DNA of 64,000 bases, taken from assembly GCA_949358305.1 (NCBI GenBank), contig OX442315.1, positions 32,328,427-32,392,426 of the forward strand, in the 5' to 3' direction. How positions within the stretch are numbered: position 1 is the stretch's first letter; the number at the start of each line of letters is the position of its first letter. The position numbers and the translations under genes are program-made. The notes beneath the pieces were generated by a model. The model ran no database searches, was not told the DNA's origin, and was given only the letters and a program-made list of their open reading frames with translations. The DNA comes from Strigamia acuminata. Taxonomy: Eukaryota > Arthropoda > Chilopoda > Geophilomorpha > Linotaeniidae. Shown one piece after another: positions 45,177 to 56,311 of the stretch.

Positions 45177-47209
45177 TCAATTTCGTGAAATCATAATTAA
45201 TTTTTTCAAAATCATACATATCATCACACTCAATGTGATAACAAAACCTATAACATCAACGGAATAAAACGTAAGCAAATTAAGGTTATTATTTGCTTTT
45301 AATAACAAATTTTCTCCACTATGTCTAATGACATATTCAATTCCAAACGAGACTCTCTCCGACGGTTTTTCAGGTTGATTACGGAATATTGCTGAATATT
45401 TTTCAATGTTTCTTTCGTAACTGCATATAAAGTAAAGCAAATTAAACCTCTGTGTTATAAACGAAAATTTTGCATGAATTCTAATACCTTTCATCATTCA
45501 ATACTGTAGTAATTGCATTAAACACATTTTCTTCCGTGATGTCGTTATACTTCAGTTGTACTCCTATATGCAATTGCACAACTCGAGCGATATTTCCAGG
45601 CTGATCAGTGAATATTGGAATTCCAACAACAGGAACTTTATGATACACCGCTTCTTGCAAGCTCAATAATCCTCCGTGACTTATAAAAAGACGAGTGCGA
45701 TTGTCTCCTAAAAGGTCTTGTTGCGGCAGCCATTTCCTAATGAGCACGTTTGACGGAGTATCTTTTAAATCTTCTTCGTATTTCCAAATAACATTCTGTT
45801 TAAGTCGTGCAAAAGCATTCAAGAAACTTTGTCTTTTCTCACTGGGTAGGAATTTAGATTTGACATTAGATCCAAGACTAAATAATATGTAACCTTGGTC
45901 TCCTGAAGTTTCAATAAAATCATTCAAATCCTACAAAACAAACATGTATTTAATATTAAAAATACAATAAAATCTAGGGACGGATCCAGGGAGACCACAA
46001 GGGCCATGGCCACCTTGGCCACCTCTTTGAGCAATGGAAAAATTTCATTTATTTAATTTTAAAAAAATTATTTAATTTTAGACCCAAAACAATCATTTTT
46101 TGACCCAAATCAATCATTTCAGACCAAAAACAATCATTTTTTGACCCAAATCAATCATTTCAGACCGAAAACAATCATTTTTTGACCCAAATCAACCGTT
46201 TCAGACCGAAAACAATCATTTTTAGCCCCAAAACAATCGATTTTAGTCCCAAATCAATCATTTTCAGACCAAAAACCATTATTTTTAGTCCTTAAACAAT
46301 CAATTTTAGTCCAAAAACAATCATTTTTTTTATCAAAAGCATTCAATTATTTTCTTGAACACTTTCTTGAACATTTTCTGGATCCGGCCCTGAATAAATC
46401 AGGTATACCTTTGGAATCGGTTTAGCTTCTTTGCAATGAATTCCACCAATGTCCACAATGTGCGGCAAACCTGGGCTTGGTGCGATCAACACAGGGTCAC
46501 TGTTTTGTAGAAGTAACGCCACAAGCTTCTCTGACTCAACACGGGACAGTGCTTTTGGATAATCTTGCCAAACGGTGCTCTCGATATCTCCCAATACGTA
46601 GTAGTAATACATCAACCTGATACTTATAGAGTTGATGGCATTATACGCACGATCTAAGAATGTCATTCTCTCTGTGAGTGGCCAGAGCGGGTTAGGTACA
46701 AAAGAAAGGGGTTGAGTCACTGGTAAGAACGTCCAAGGAAACATTGGACCTCCTGCGATCTGGATAATGACTTTGCTCTTCAGGGATGACATCATTAACG
46801 CGCATTCATTCATAAAACTTGTTAAAACGACCGCATCAAACTGCTGATCGCTGTCCAATATCTCTCTGAATTCCGCATTCGCGAGTGAGTTTTTGCAACT
46901 GTCTGTTATTAATTGTTTAAACGATGCAAACAATACGATTGGATTGGTGTTAACGAAGCTTAACACGTCTTTGAGAGAGTTTTCAGTGGTTTCGGTCTTC
47001 AGAAGAATGTTTTTTACGTTTTGAGTGAAAATAAAGGGAGAAAAGATAGTGATGTTGTGTCCTCTGTTGACCAATTGTGTTATTATCGAGTCGAAAGTAA
47101 TTTTGTGACTTGTTCCGCCTAATGGCATTAGAAAAAGAATGTTAGATCCTTGGGATAAAGACGATAACGATACGAAAATAAGGATACTGAAAAATTTTAC
47201 ACGTGGCAT
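45177..47209 (-). CDS. UDP-glycosyltransferase (UGT), three exons, 495 aa
   Basis: Transfers a sugar from a UDP-sugar to small lipophilic acceptors (detoxification, pigments, hormones) in the ER lumen. Exons: 47209-46409, 45930-45488, 45420-45177; GT-AG junctions, 496 codons including stop. Residues 1-21 are a signal peptide (VKFFSILIFVSLSSLSQG). The variable acceptor domain follows (residues 22 to about 260). Exon 2 opens the donor-binding half with ILFSLGSNVKS and contains the UGT signature: WLPQQDLLGDN, then LFISHGGLLSLQEA, then VPVVGIPIFTDQ. Exon 3 ends with EYVIRHSGE and a single membrane span (VDVIGFVITLSVMICMIL) with the short basic cytosolic tail KKLIMISRN. The length fits the insect family (500-530). 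It is divergent from MKK7, with 533 bp between the two ATGs. The first intron carries a minisatellite (46076-46330). Which UGT subfamily it belongs to cannot be told. Confidence 0.95.
46076..46330. repeat. Minisatellite in the first UGT intron
   Basis: Degenerate units built on AAACAATCATTTTT.GACCC and AAATCAATCATTTCAGACC, about 20 bp (40 bp as a higher-order unit), repeated about twelve times. Confidence 0.85.
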
Positions 47210-47265
47210 ATTGTAAATAAAGAACTGAAAAGAAAATAGTTGTAAATGGTGATTGATAAAATAAT

Positions 47266-47328
47266 TGTGACGAGAAAACCTTGACCTACTTTAGGTTTTC
47301 TCGTCACAGACTTACTATATATATAACC
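47266..47328 (-). promoter_or_regulatory. UGT core promoter: TATA run overlapped by a perfect hairpin
   Basis: The minus strand has TATATATA at about 47325-47316, some 110 bp upstream of the UGT ATG. Just downstream, TGTGACGAGAAAACCT (47266-47281) and its exact complement (47293-47308) form a 16-bp stem with an 11-base loop, spanning the expected start site. Confidence 0.5.
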
Positions 47329-47742
47329 TTTAACCTATAGCTCATTGGTTAGACTTACTTTTGGCCGATAAGATGTAGTATTAGTTCTAAATACAGCGAT
47401 GAAAAGTCTCGCAATATTAAGTTTTTCCGTTTATCTCGCCCAAAAATTTATCTATTGATACTAACGAGTAAATTGGACTTTAAATTTGATTTTCATATAT
47501 TTTTCCTGTGGCCAATTGGTGCGTTTTATTTAATTCTGGCTTCTAAAAAGTTCAGAATATTTTTTTCGAAAAAAAACAAACCACCCATGGGATATTTTAT
47601 TTGAAAGAAAAATCAAAAACAAACTTGCACTTTCACTTTATTCCTAACTGTGCCATCGCAGCTACCGTACAAGTCACAACATCCGGTACAAACATTAGAG
47701 AATGCTGGGAAACGGATTAGGTTGTGGGCACGGAGTAGTTTA

Positions 47743-49718
47743 ATGGCTTTTACGTCTTTTCAGACTAAATTGATGAATCTTGAAGCGCGTTTAAAAGCTG
47801 AAAATGAAGCTAAGAACAAGGATAAGCTTCCACGTGATTTAAGTGTCGACTCTAAACACGATCATCCCATTGGAAGGCCCAAATTGTGTATGCAAAATTC
47901 CACTTGCTCCTATTTGTGTTTGCTTTGTTGTTGCACAGACCTCCTGAATATCAAAATCGAAGCTAAATTTACAGAAATATTTATATTAATACATTAAATT
48001 ACAGTTACAGGTTCATTTGTAAATACTCCGCCGCGACAACGTCGGGATTTTCGCCTTCCAACATCATCTCCCATTCACAGATCATCCGACCAGTAACTTG
48101 CGCAAGTTGCATAAATAATTCAATTTTAATGCATTTTTTATTTATTTAGTGCTGAGATTGATGTTAAATTACAAGAGATTGTGAAACTCACAGGAATATT
48201 AACAATAAGCGGACAAGTAAGAGTGTTTTTTTCATATTTTCTAAATATTTTTCTAAATCATTTTATTCATTTCTGACATTTTTTTTTTATTATAGAAATT
48301 TCAAACCGATATTCGTGATCTTGATCATTTAGGTGAATTAGGTAATGGAACTTGTGGCCATGTAGTTAAGATGTTGCACAAACCTAGTGGAGTTGTAATT
48401 GCAGTCAAAGTACGTATATAAACAAAAAAGGTTTTGCTTTTAGAATTTTTTTTATTTATTTTTTTTAAATTTTATTTTGTAGCAAATGCGAAGGTCCGGT
48501 AATAAAGATGAAAACAAACGTATTATCATGGATCTAGATGTAGTATTTAAAAGTCACGATTGTCCTTACATCGTGAGGTGTTTAGGCTGTTTTATAACCG
48601 ATGTGAGTTGTTTTTTGGTTTTTTAAATTGAATTTCGTCGTGTTTATGTCGTGTATTTTATAGAGTGATGTTTGGATTTGTATGGAATTAATGGCAACTT
48701 GTTTAGACAAGCTTCTTAAAAGGTACAAAGCTCCTATACCTGAAAAAATATTAGGAAAAATGGCCGTAGCTGTAAGTTTGGCTTAATTTTTTTAAATTCT
48801 TTGTTGAGGGAATTGATTGAATTTTAATTATCAGATTGTTAAGGCACTGAACTATCTAAAAGAGAAACATGGTGTCATCCATAGAGGTATAAAAGATTTT
48901 TTATGAAAAATAAATGTGTGTAATATTGTATAAATTACTGTCAACAGATGTTAAGCCTTCTAATATATTATTGGACGAGAAAGGAACAGTCAAGTTGTGT
49001 GATTTTGGTATTAGTGGAAGACTAGTCGATTCTAAGGCTAAAACTCGGAGTGCTGGATGTGCGGCGTATATGGCGGTAAATTGATTGAATTAAAAATGAA
49101 GTTTTTTCGAGAATTAATTTGTTTTCAGCGTTGAAACTGCACAAAAAAATAAAAAAAATTCACAAATGAAATGTTAAATGAGTTAATTTGTCAATATTTT
49201 CTTTTTAATTTAGCCTGAACGAATTGATCCACCTGACCCAACAAGACCGGATTACGACATCAGGGCTGATGTGTGGAGTTTGGGCATAACTCTAGTAACA
49301 AAAATTACATTTTTAAATTTTTTTGACATTTTGAACATTTTGTGTTCTTGTTAAAAGGTGGAATTAGCAACGGGCCGATTTCCATATCAGGACTGCAAGA
49401 CTGATTTTGAAGTATTAACTAAAGTGTTGCAAGATGATCCACCATTGTTACCACCTCATCAGGGCTTTTCGCTAGATTTCTGCTCATTTGTTAAAGATTG
49501 GTTCGAATTTTATTAGTTTTTTGCAAAGCACTGACTAATTTGTGTTATTTAATGTGTATTTTAGCCTAACCAAAGATTACAAGAGACGCCCGAAGTATAA
49601 AAAACTGCTAGAACATAATTTCATTAAACGGTACGAAGTGGCTAATGTGGACGTTGCAGCTTGGTTTGCGAACGTCATGAAGCAAACGGAAAAAACGTCG
49701 AACGGAAACACGAATTGA
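47743..49718 (+). CDS. hep: MAP kinase kinase 7 / hemipterous (JNK kinase), 11 exons, 399 aa
   Basis: Dual-specificity kinase that activates JNK. Exons: 47743-47887, 48005-48092, 48150-48216, 48296-48409, 48483-48602, 48664-48771, 48835-48886, 48948-49075, 49214-49294, 49358-49500, 49565-49718; all GT-AG, 400 codons in frame. The N terminus FQTKLMNLEARLKAENEAK matches the MKK7 coiled segment, and RQRRDFRLP may be a JNK docking site. Kinase features: glycine loop GNGTCGHV (about 116-123), catalytic Lys138 (VIAVK), HRD 230-232, DFG 250-252, activation-loop SKAKT (Ser260, Thr264, the MKK7 phosphosites), APE, then the C-terminal docking region RYEVANVDVAAWF. No substitution at a key residue. Start: the ATG at 47743; the upstream in-frame GTG at 47650 is untranslated leader. 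Exon 1 and 2 edges are least certain (acceptor 48005 or 48011). Poly(A) signal AATAAA at 49755. Confidence 0.96.
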
Positions 49719-51323
49719 AGTCTTCATCGCAAATTTAAAAAAAAAAAGAAATTAAATAAACGAAGAAAAGACTTGGATAAAATTCATACTTCTTTTTGCT
49801 GAACGTGTTTGTGTGTGGAATGAAATTCGTCCTAAGCACGCGGCATTTTGCAGATTTGCTCGTTGTGGCAATTGCTGAAATATTCTGCGTAATATTTTTT
49901 AAAACGCTGCAGAGAGCAATATGTGATCATCATTTTACTTTGTGCTCCAAACTAAAATTTTAGGCCAAAGAATGAACGCATGAATGCATTGGAAATTGAA
50001 AAGAAAATGGAATTCATCGTCCTATGTAACAATAAATGGAAAAAGTGGCTTTGACAATGTTTTAAAAAGAAAATTAGAAAGACAAGTACTTATTTTGCTG
50101 AGGGTTATTTTTGTTTTCTTTTATTTTTAATCTCATGCTCTTGAATTTTGTTTTATTTCGATGGAAATTGATCTGATGTATACTGACAGGAATTTACGAT
50201 ATAAAAACAATCAAAATGGGAAAAAAAAGTAAAAGTTTAGTGGAAGTATAGATGTAATCTATTAGATAATATTTATGTACATATATATAAAATATATAAA
50301 CTTTTAAAACAAAAAATGATGATAGATAATAACCTGTCGATTAAGATCAGATTCGGTTTGTACAGAGAGAAAAATTGTTTATTTTAGGAGTGAATTTTGT
50401 TTTCAAGCTCACAAATTTGAATTTTTTTGATCCCTTTTTAATTAAGAGCCTGATTTAGTTGTGTAATATTGTTTTTAATGAGATATTTTTTTGTTGTTTA
50501 CTCTTTTATATTTGATTTTGTGTTTGTTACTAGTGTGATTTGAGTTTTTATATTATGTAAACTATTCAATCAGTGTAAAGATCTGCGGTCATTTAGATTT
50601 TTTTTTATTATTATTTTCTTTTTGTTATCGTATTATTTGATTAGTTTTATTAACTACCAATTACTACCATACATTTTTGTTCATTTTGAGTTTTTGTTTA
50701 TTTGTTCGCTCATACAATGGTTGAAATGTCTAGTCAAGATAACGTCTTTTTCCCAATAATTATGAATTAATCACTTTTAATTTCATTTTATTTTAAAGCA
50801 CTTAATTTTCTTTTTTTTTATGTAAATTTTTGGTAGATGTCATTAAAAATAAATAATTTTCAAATGACATTTAATTAAACCCATTATTCAATACTTAAAA
50901 GTACAGTCTAATTTTTATTACACAAAACACTAGTTACAAATACTTAAAAACAACTATTGAGTCTTTAAGCACAATAAGTCAATAACTTATTACGCCCCCG
51001 TATATTATTTGAAGTTGCTGTGAATCATATCCAAATCTTGAGCCTTATCGTCGTAAGATACCAACATTAAATGACCACACAATTAAAAACAATTAAAAAC
51101 AATAAAAAAAAAACAATAAAAAACAAAAATAACAATAAAAAACAATTTAAAAAAAAAAACGAGAAAAAACGATTAAAAAAACGAGATAAAAACGTACAAA
51201 TCACATTACAACTCGTAAAGGAGTTGTACGTTTTTTCTTGCATCTCGTAATAAAATAATGAAATTTTATTTTGCCGAGACCGAGATCCTGAGACTAAAAA
51301 GGACCGAGATCTGGAAGTATAAT
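49719..51323. other. MKK7 3' region and AT-rich spacer
   Basis: Probable 3' UTR and spacer. 51080-51200 is an (AATAAAAAAC)n-like simple repeat. ACGTACAA...CTCGTAAAGGAGTTGTACGT near 51190-51235 can fold. No further gene supported. Confidence 0.5.
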
Positions 51324-53095
51324 TTAGTTACGATCGCTTCGTCTTCGTCCACGTTCTGCACGGCTACAATAAACAAAATGTTGATTGGAAATTGGCTCAA
51401 ATAATAATAATTACTTGATTTGTTTTGTACTTACTTGCTCCCAACTTGGAATCCAAGTTCCTTACTGTTGCGTTCGGCAAAATCACACAAAATATCAGCA
51501 TTTTGAAAATCCTGACATCTTTTATCCCACGAAACAAAAGGATTTTCATTGCTGCCGACATCATTTCCTCGCGTATACAAGTCTACCGACGGAATTCGAG
51601 TGCCCCGTTTATCTAACAAAGCGTCGATCTTGTCCAGAAGAACAGCCGACGCATTGCACGCCGCATCCATCTCGCATCGACCAGTTCCCCGACTCAATCG
51701 GAATTTATTCATAGCTATCAAATCGCAAACAAAGTGTTTATTCGGCCTGGAGAAATATTTCCACTGAATCAAAAGTTTGCACTTCCTGAATGCTTCGTTT
51801 AACAATGCTTTTGGATTTGGTACTGGTATTTTGAAGTTTGCTTCTGTAATTATCTCTCCAAGCAGGGCCAATTTTGGCAGCAAATCTTCCAATTCTGTGA
51901 TTTGGGCATTGTCTACGTCAATCGGTTTGGGCGGGCAGCTAAAATGCCAAGGTCCACCATTTTGATAATTTTTCATGGTTCTTGTTAGTTGTTTAAAGGC
52001 AGATTCTTCAGCCATTGTTCTGTCGCGTCCTCCGCCAAAGGCGACAAAGAAGCTTTGGAAATACATTTCACAAACGGTGTTTTGTTTTCCGTTGATTCCT
52101 TCGGTCGTGAAATAGCGCAAGTTGTGCCTGAAGTTGCAACCTCCTAATGCCAGGATCACTTTTTGTTTCAATGTCATATTGATTGCGCGTTCATATGTAG
52201 AATAGTTGGCCGTAAATTGTTCCACGAATGGCAAATTAATAGTATAACAGCGTGATTTTCTGCGGTTTTTTGACTGAAAAATACCACTACTTGAATCTAA
52301 TACAAAATAAACGAAAATTATTTTAGATTTTATACAAATTTCGACAAAAAAATCAAATTTCATAGTTGGAACTGCAAAGTTTGGAGGAATTTTTGTTAGT
52401 TTAATACCCGCGTTTTGATTTTGAGCATTTTTCGCAATGAGCAGATCAAAATTAACTAATTCGGTCTTTAATTCCGGATCAAGTACGTCATTTTCTTCAC
52501 TTATTTTCGCTGCATTTTCATCATTTTCGGTCTCTGATGTTGACTTCGGTCGGAATAAAGCACAATTTTCTTCATTTGGTGTATTTTCTTTTCTTTTTTT
52601 CACACATGGCTCTAAAAAATTAATAAATCGCAGTCAAGTCGCCAAATATTTAATATTTTAAATTTTAAAATCTTATATCTTTTTAATACCTTCCGCCGTT
52701 TCGGCATCGTTTTCGGTGAGTTGGCGCTTCGTGGTCGCTGACGGTTCCTTCTTCGGTTTTTCCAAACAACTACGAAATTCGAGTAATTATCACACAAATT
52801 GTTTACTAAATTAAATAAATTACCTCGGATAAAAATCTGAGTTGAGTGCGTGTTGAATAAATTCGCTGTCGGGAAAATCATCTTTGAATTTTTGAATGAA
52901 CTTCTCTCTCAGAGCCCAATAATCAGCCCACATTTTTCGGTATTCGTCATCCATATATATATAATAAAAACACTCCTGTTGGTACAAAAGAAAATGGTTC
53001 ACCTTATCACCGACAAAAACCACTTCAAACCTTCCACCATTCTGTGTTTTCAATTTTCACCACCAGACTACGACACCGGAAATAATTTACAAGGT
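51320..53095. repeat. Tandem duplication unit, NKRF-like copy A
   Basis: Aligns with 54165-55935, including introns and the 5' flank up to GACACCGGAAATAATTT (ends near 53091 and 55929). Confidence 0.85.
51324..52954 (-). CDS. NKRF-like double-stranded-RNA-binding protein, tandem copy A (438 aa)
   Basis: Exons: 52954-52824, 52769-52690, 52611-52408, 52296-51435, 51363-51324; GT-AG junctions, 439 codons in frame. Residues 1-43 (MDDEYRKMWADYWALREKFI) resemble the XRN2-binding XTBD module of NKRF/CDKN2AIP/PAXT-1 (weak). Residues 44-138 are charged and low-complexity. Residues about 172-245 and about 298-362 look like the two NKRF-type dsRNA-binding domains: NTVCEMYFQSFFVAFGGG then AEESAFKQL; and ALLNEAFRKCKLLIQWKY then CDLIAMNKFRLSRGTG. 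The tail is basic (RAERGRRRSDRN). The G-patch and R3H domains of vertebrate NKRF are absent. Likely nuclear RNA metabolism. Intron 3 (52407-52297) is nearly open in frame and easily mistaken for coding; copy B has compensating indels there, which supports an intron. Confidence 0.75.
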
Positions 53096-53097
53096 AA

Positions 53098-53120
53098 CTA
53101 TATAACAATAATAATAATTG

Positions 53121-53174
<54 letters not shown>

Positions 53175-53220
53175 TAATAATAATAATAATAATAATTAAT
53201 TAATTAATAATAATCGATAA
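53098..53220. repeat. (AAT)n microsatellite
   Basis: About 110 bp of AAT/TAA units with AATTAATT interruptions, between the NKRF-like copy A and the receptor relic. Confidence 0.95.
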
Positions 53221-53522
53221 TTTAGACAAATGTTATAAACCGAGTAAACGCATCTAAAAACGGGGTGCGTCTTGCAATCGATGGCGTCTGGTGAGAATCG
53301 TTGCCGTTGAAGTTCTCGGTTTGCGCGTCGACGTGTACATACATTGAATAACCTAATTTTGCAATGAATACACGACGTTAAAACTGGAAAGTGAAAGCGA
53401 AGAATTAAAAAACCATGACGCTCCAGCATTCCCCAAAGTTCTTTCATCCACGAAAGTTATGCGAAAAACATTAATTCGGTTTCGATCTCACCCAAAGACA
53501 AGTTAATGGTCGAATACCAAGT

Positions 53523-54032
53523 ACCGGTAATTGAAATACGTATACTAACATCGACTTCATATTGAACTGGTTTAATATTTTCTTTTTTTCACAGACTCAG
53601 ATCACGACTGTGAAAACTGAAAACGCCATTATATTGAGGGAGAGAATTCTCTTACTTTTGTTGTAATGGACAGCTCGTTGATGTAAATGCATAGAGATCA
53701 TAATCTGGTGGTAGATTGATCGCACTCGTATTAATTTCATCAGAGCTGTATTGTATCGAAACTGGCTGATTTATTGCTGTAATAAAATTGACTGCAAATT
53801 GAGTTAAACAAAAATCAGTAGTTTTGTAATTACGTGATAAAATGACAATACTGCATTTTTGTTTATCAAAAGGATAGTTGGTCACATTGAAATTGCAAAT
53901 AAAAGTAGCACTAAGTCTGTAATTACATTAGAGCGATTAATAAATTTATTTTTATTTTTATTTTTTTTACCTTTGCAAAGCATTAATGCTTTTTGTTTCA
54001 TGGTTATAATAAACCGAGACAAAAAATGAGAT
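53523..54032 (-). pseudogene. Relic of a Cys-loop ligand-gated channel (ligand-binding domain)
   Basis: The minus-strand exon 53916-53656 (acceptor TTACAG, donor AA|GTAAGAG) encodes the signature Cys-loop: C, 13 residues (NFNVTNYPFDKQK), C, followed by SIVILSRNY, as in nicotinic-receptor-like subunits. An upstream piece ending at 53971 adds VYYNHETKSINALQ in compatible phase, but a stop lies in frame just before it. A possible downstream piece (about 53577-53523, KPVQYEVDVSIRISIT) resembles the strand before the first membrane helix. No membrane helices are found, so the gene is broken or only partly kept. Confidence 0.6.
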
Positions 54033-54164
54033 TTATTCTAATCAACAACAACAAAAAAACAAAAAAACAAAAAATACAATTAAAGGAATTTAAAAAAAAG
54101 CAATATAAAACAATAAAAAACTATAAAAATAACAATTAAAAAGTTTTTAATTGTTTTTGTACGA

Positions 54165-55935
54165 TCGCTTCATCTTCGTCCACGTTCTACACGGCTGCAA
54201 TAAACAAAATGTCGATTGGAAATTTGCTCAAATAATAATAATTACTTGATTTTGTTTTGTACTTACTAGCTCCCACCTTGGAATCCCAATTCCCTACCGT
54301 TGCGTTCGGCAAAATCACACAAAATATGTGCATTTTGAAAATGCTGACAACTTTTTTCCCACGGAACAAAAGGATTTTCTTTGCTGCCGAAAACTTTTCC
54401 TCGCGTATACAAGTCTACCGACGGAATTCGAGTGCCCCGTTTATCTAACAAAGCGTCGATCTTGTCCAGAAGAACAGCCGACGCATTGCACGCCGCATCC
54501 ATCTCGCATCGACCAGTTCCCCGACTCAATCGGAATTTATTCATAGCTATCAAATCGCAAACAAAGTGGTTATTCGGCCTGGAAAAATATTTCCACAAAA
54601 TAAAAAGGTTGCACCTTCCGAATGCTTCGTTTAACAATGCTTTTGGATTTGGTACTGGTATGTTGAATTTTGCTTCTGTAATTATCTCTCCAAGCAGGGC
54701 CAATTTTGGCGGCAAATATTCCAATTCTGTGATTTGGGCATTGTCTACGTCTACGTCAATCGGTTTGGGCGGGCAGCCAAAATGCCAATTTCCATCATTT
54801 TGATAATTTTTTATGGTTCTTGTTAGTTGTTTAAAGGCAGCTTCTTCAGCCATTGTTCTACCGCATCCACGGCCATAGGCGACAAAGGATCTTTGGAAAT
54901 ACATTTTACAAACGATGCTTTGATTTTCATCGATTCCTTCGGTCGTGGAATAGCGCAAGTTGTGCCTCAAGTTGCAACTTGTTAATGCCATGATCACTTT
55001 TTGTTTAAATGACAAATTTTTTGCGCACTCATATGTAGAATAGCTGGCCGTAAATTGTGCCACGAATGGCAAATTATTAGGAAAATAGTGTGATTTTCTG
55101 GGGTTTATCACTACTTGAATATCACTACTTGAACCTAATACAAAAAAAAAGAAAATTATTTTAGATTTTATACAAATTTCGACAAAAAAAATCAATTTCC
55201 ATAGTTGGAACTGCGAAGTTTGGAGGAATTTTTTTAGTTTAATACCCGCGTTTTGATTTTGAGCATTTTTTGCAATGAGCAGATCATTTAATTCGGTCTT
55301 TAATTCCGGATCAAGTACGTTATTTCCTTCTTTTATTTTCGCTGAATTTTCATCTGTTTTCGCTGCATTTTCATCATTTTCGGTGTCTGATGTTGACTTC
55401 GGACGGAATAAAGCACAATTTTCTTTTCTTTTTTTCTCACATGGCTCTAACAAAATTAATAAATATTTAATATTTTAAATTCTAAAATGTTATATATTTT
55501 TAATACCTTCTGCAATTTCGGTATCGTTTTCGGTGAGTTGGCGCTTAGTGGTCGCTGACGGTTCCTTCTTCGGTTTTTCCAAACAACTACGAAATTCGAG
55601 CAATCCATCACACAAATTGTTTACTAACTTAAATCAATTACGGTACCTCGGATAAAAATCGGAGTTGAGTGCGTGTTGAATAAATTCGCTTTCGGGAAAA
55701 TCATCTTTGAATTTTTGAATAAAATTCTCTCTCAGAGCCCAATAATCAGCCCACATTTTCCGATATTCGTCATCCATTATATATTTATATATATATATAT
55801 ATAATAAAAACACACCTGTTGGTACAAAAGAAAATGGTTCACCTTATCACCGACAAAAACCACTTCAAACCTTCCACCATTATGTGTTTTCAATTTTCGC
55901 CACCAGACTTCGACACCGGAAATAATTTCTGTTGC
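54165..55935. repeat. Tandem duplication unit, NKRF-like copy B
   Basis: Second copy of 51320-53095 in the same orientation, about 2.85 kb away start to start. Confidence 0.85.
54170..55777 (-). CDS. NKRF-like double-stranded-RNA-binding protein, tandem copy B (434 aa)
   Basis: Exons: 55777-55647, 55586-55507, 55446-55246, 55134-54267, 54194-54170; same architecture as copy A, 435 codons in frame. It keeps the N-terminal MDDEYRKMWADYWALRE module, both dsRNA-binding-like domains (MYFQRSFVAYGRGCGRTMAEE; ALLNEAFGRCNLFILWKYF) and the intron positions. Differences from A: a shorter linker (the TPNEE segment missing), an extra ValAsp in DVDVDNAQ, loop changes in the first domain, and an earlier stop in the last exon (tail ERGRR, against ERGRRRSDRN in A), caused by CGA to TGA. 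Part of exon 4 encoding SRGTGRCEMDAACNASAVLL is identical between copies, so constraint or gene conversion acts there. Confidence 0.75.
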
Positions 55936-56093
55936 TAAACAGTCATATAACTTGCATAAATTTAATAAAAATGTTTTGTCTTTTTAGTCGTAAAATTATC
56001 GATTGTTTTGCAAATTTTGCAAACTAACTTTTTACAATTTAATTTTATTCGGGATTTTGTACAAACTCGGAACTGGTGATAGTTTTCGACCGC

Positions 56094-56279
56094 ATGTTGT
56101 GGATTTGGTGTTTGCTTGGTCCAGTGGACGGCTCATACGTCGACCAAAGGAAGGTGAGCGATTCTTTCACCATAAAAGTTTACGGCGATTTGGTGGCGGT
56201 CGCAAAAGACGAACAGACAAAACACGTCGTACCGACGAATCTCAACGACGAATCTCAACAAAATTCCAGCAGTTTTTGA
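56094..56279 (+). CDS. Candidate small secreted protein (61 aa)
   Basis: The ATG at 56094 opens with a hydrophobic stretch (MLWIWCLLGPVDGSYVDQR) that looks like a short signal peptide, followed by KVSDSFTIKVYGDLVAVAKD and a hydrophilic, Ser-rich end (QQNSSSF). AATAAATAAA follows the stop at about 56305-56314. The signal-peptide segment and its leader (GATAGTTTTCGACCG) recur at 59661-59721, where the homology breaks into unrelated GC-rich DNA. A GGAAG|GTGAGCG donor-like site lies inside, so it may instead be an exon. Function unknown. Confidence 0.4.
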   Translation: MLWIWCLLGPVDGSYVDQRKVSDSFTIKVYGDLVAVAKDEQTKHVVPTNLNDESQQNSSSF

Positions 56280-56311
56280 TAAATCTCGACAATCACTGTT
56301 GGAATAAATAA

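Noticed and set aside
47650-47742. Upstream extension of MKK7 from a GTG
   Set aside because: Animal genes rarely start at GTG; the ATG at 47743 aligns with the conserved MKK7 N terminus.
51003-51065. Minus-strand micro-frame MLVSYDDKAQDLDMIHSNFK with a nearby AATAAA
   Set aside because: Only 20 codons, no AG acceptor upstream and no partner exon; likely chance.
52297-52407. Reading straight through as coding in the NKRF-like copy A
   Set aside because: Copy B has indels on both sides that change the frame locally, and GT...AG borders (GCGG|GTATTAA, TTGTATTAG|) in the right phase fit an intron in both copies.
54381-54803. Plus-strand open frame of 140 codons (and a similar one at 51549)
   Set aside because: Antisense of exon 4 of the NKRF-like genes.
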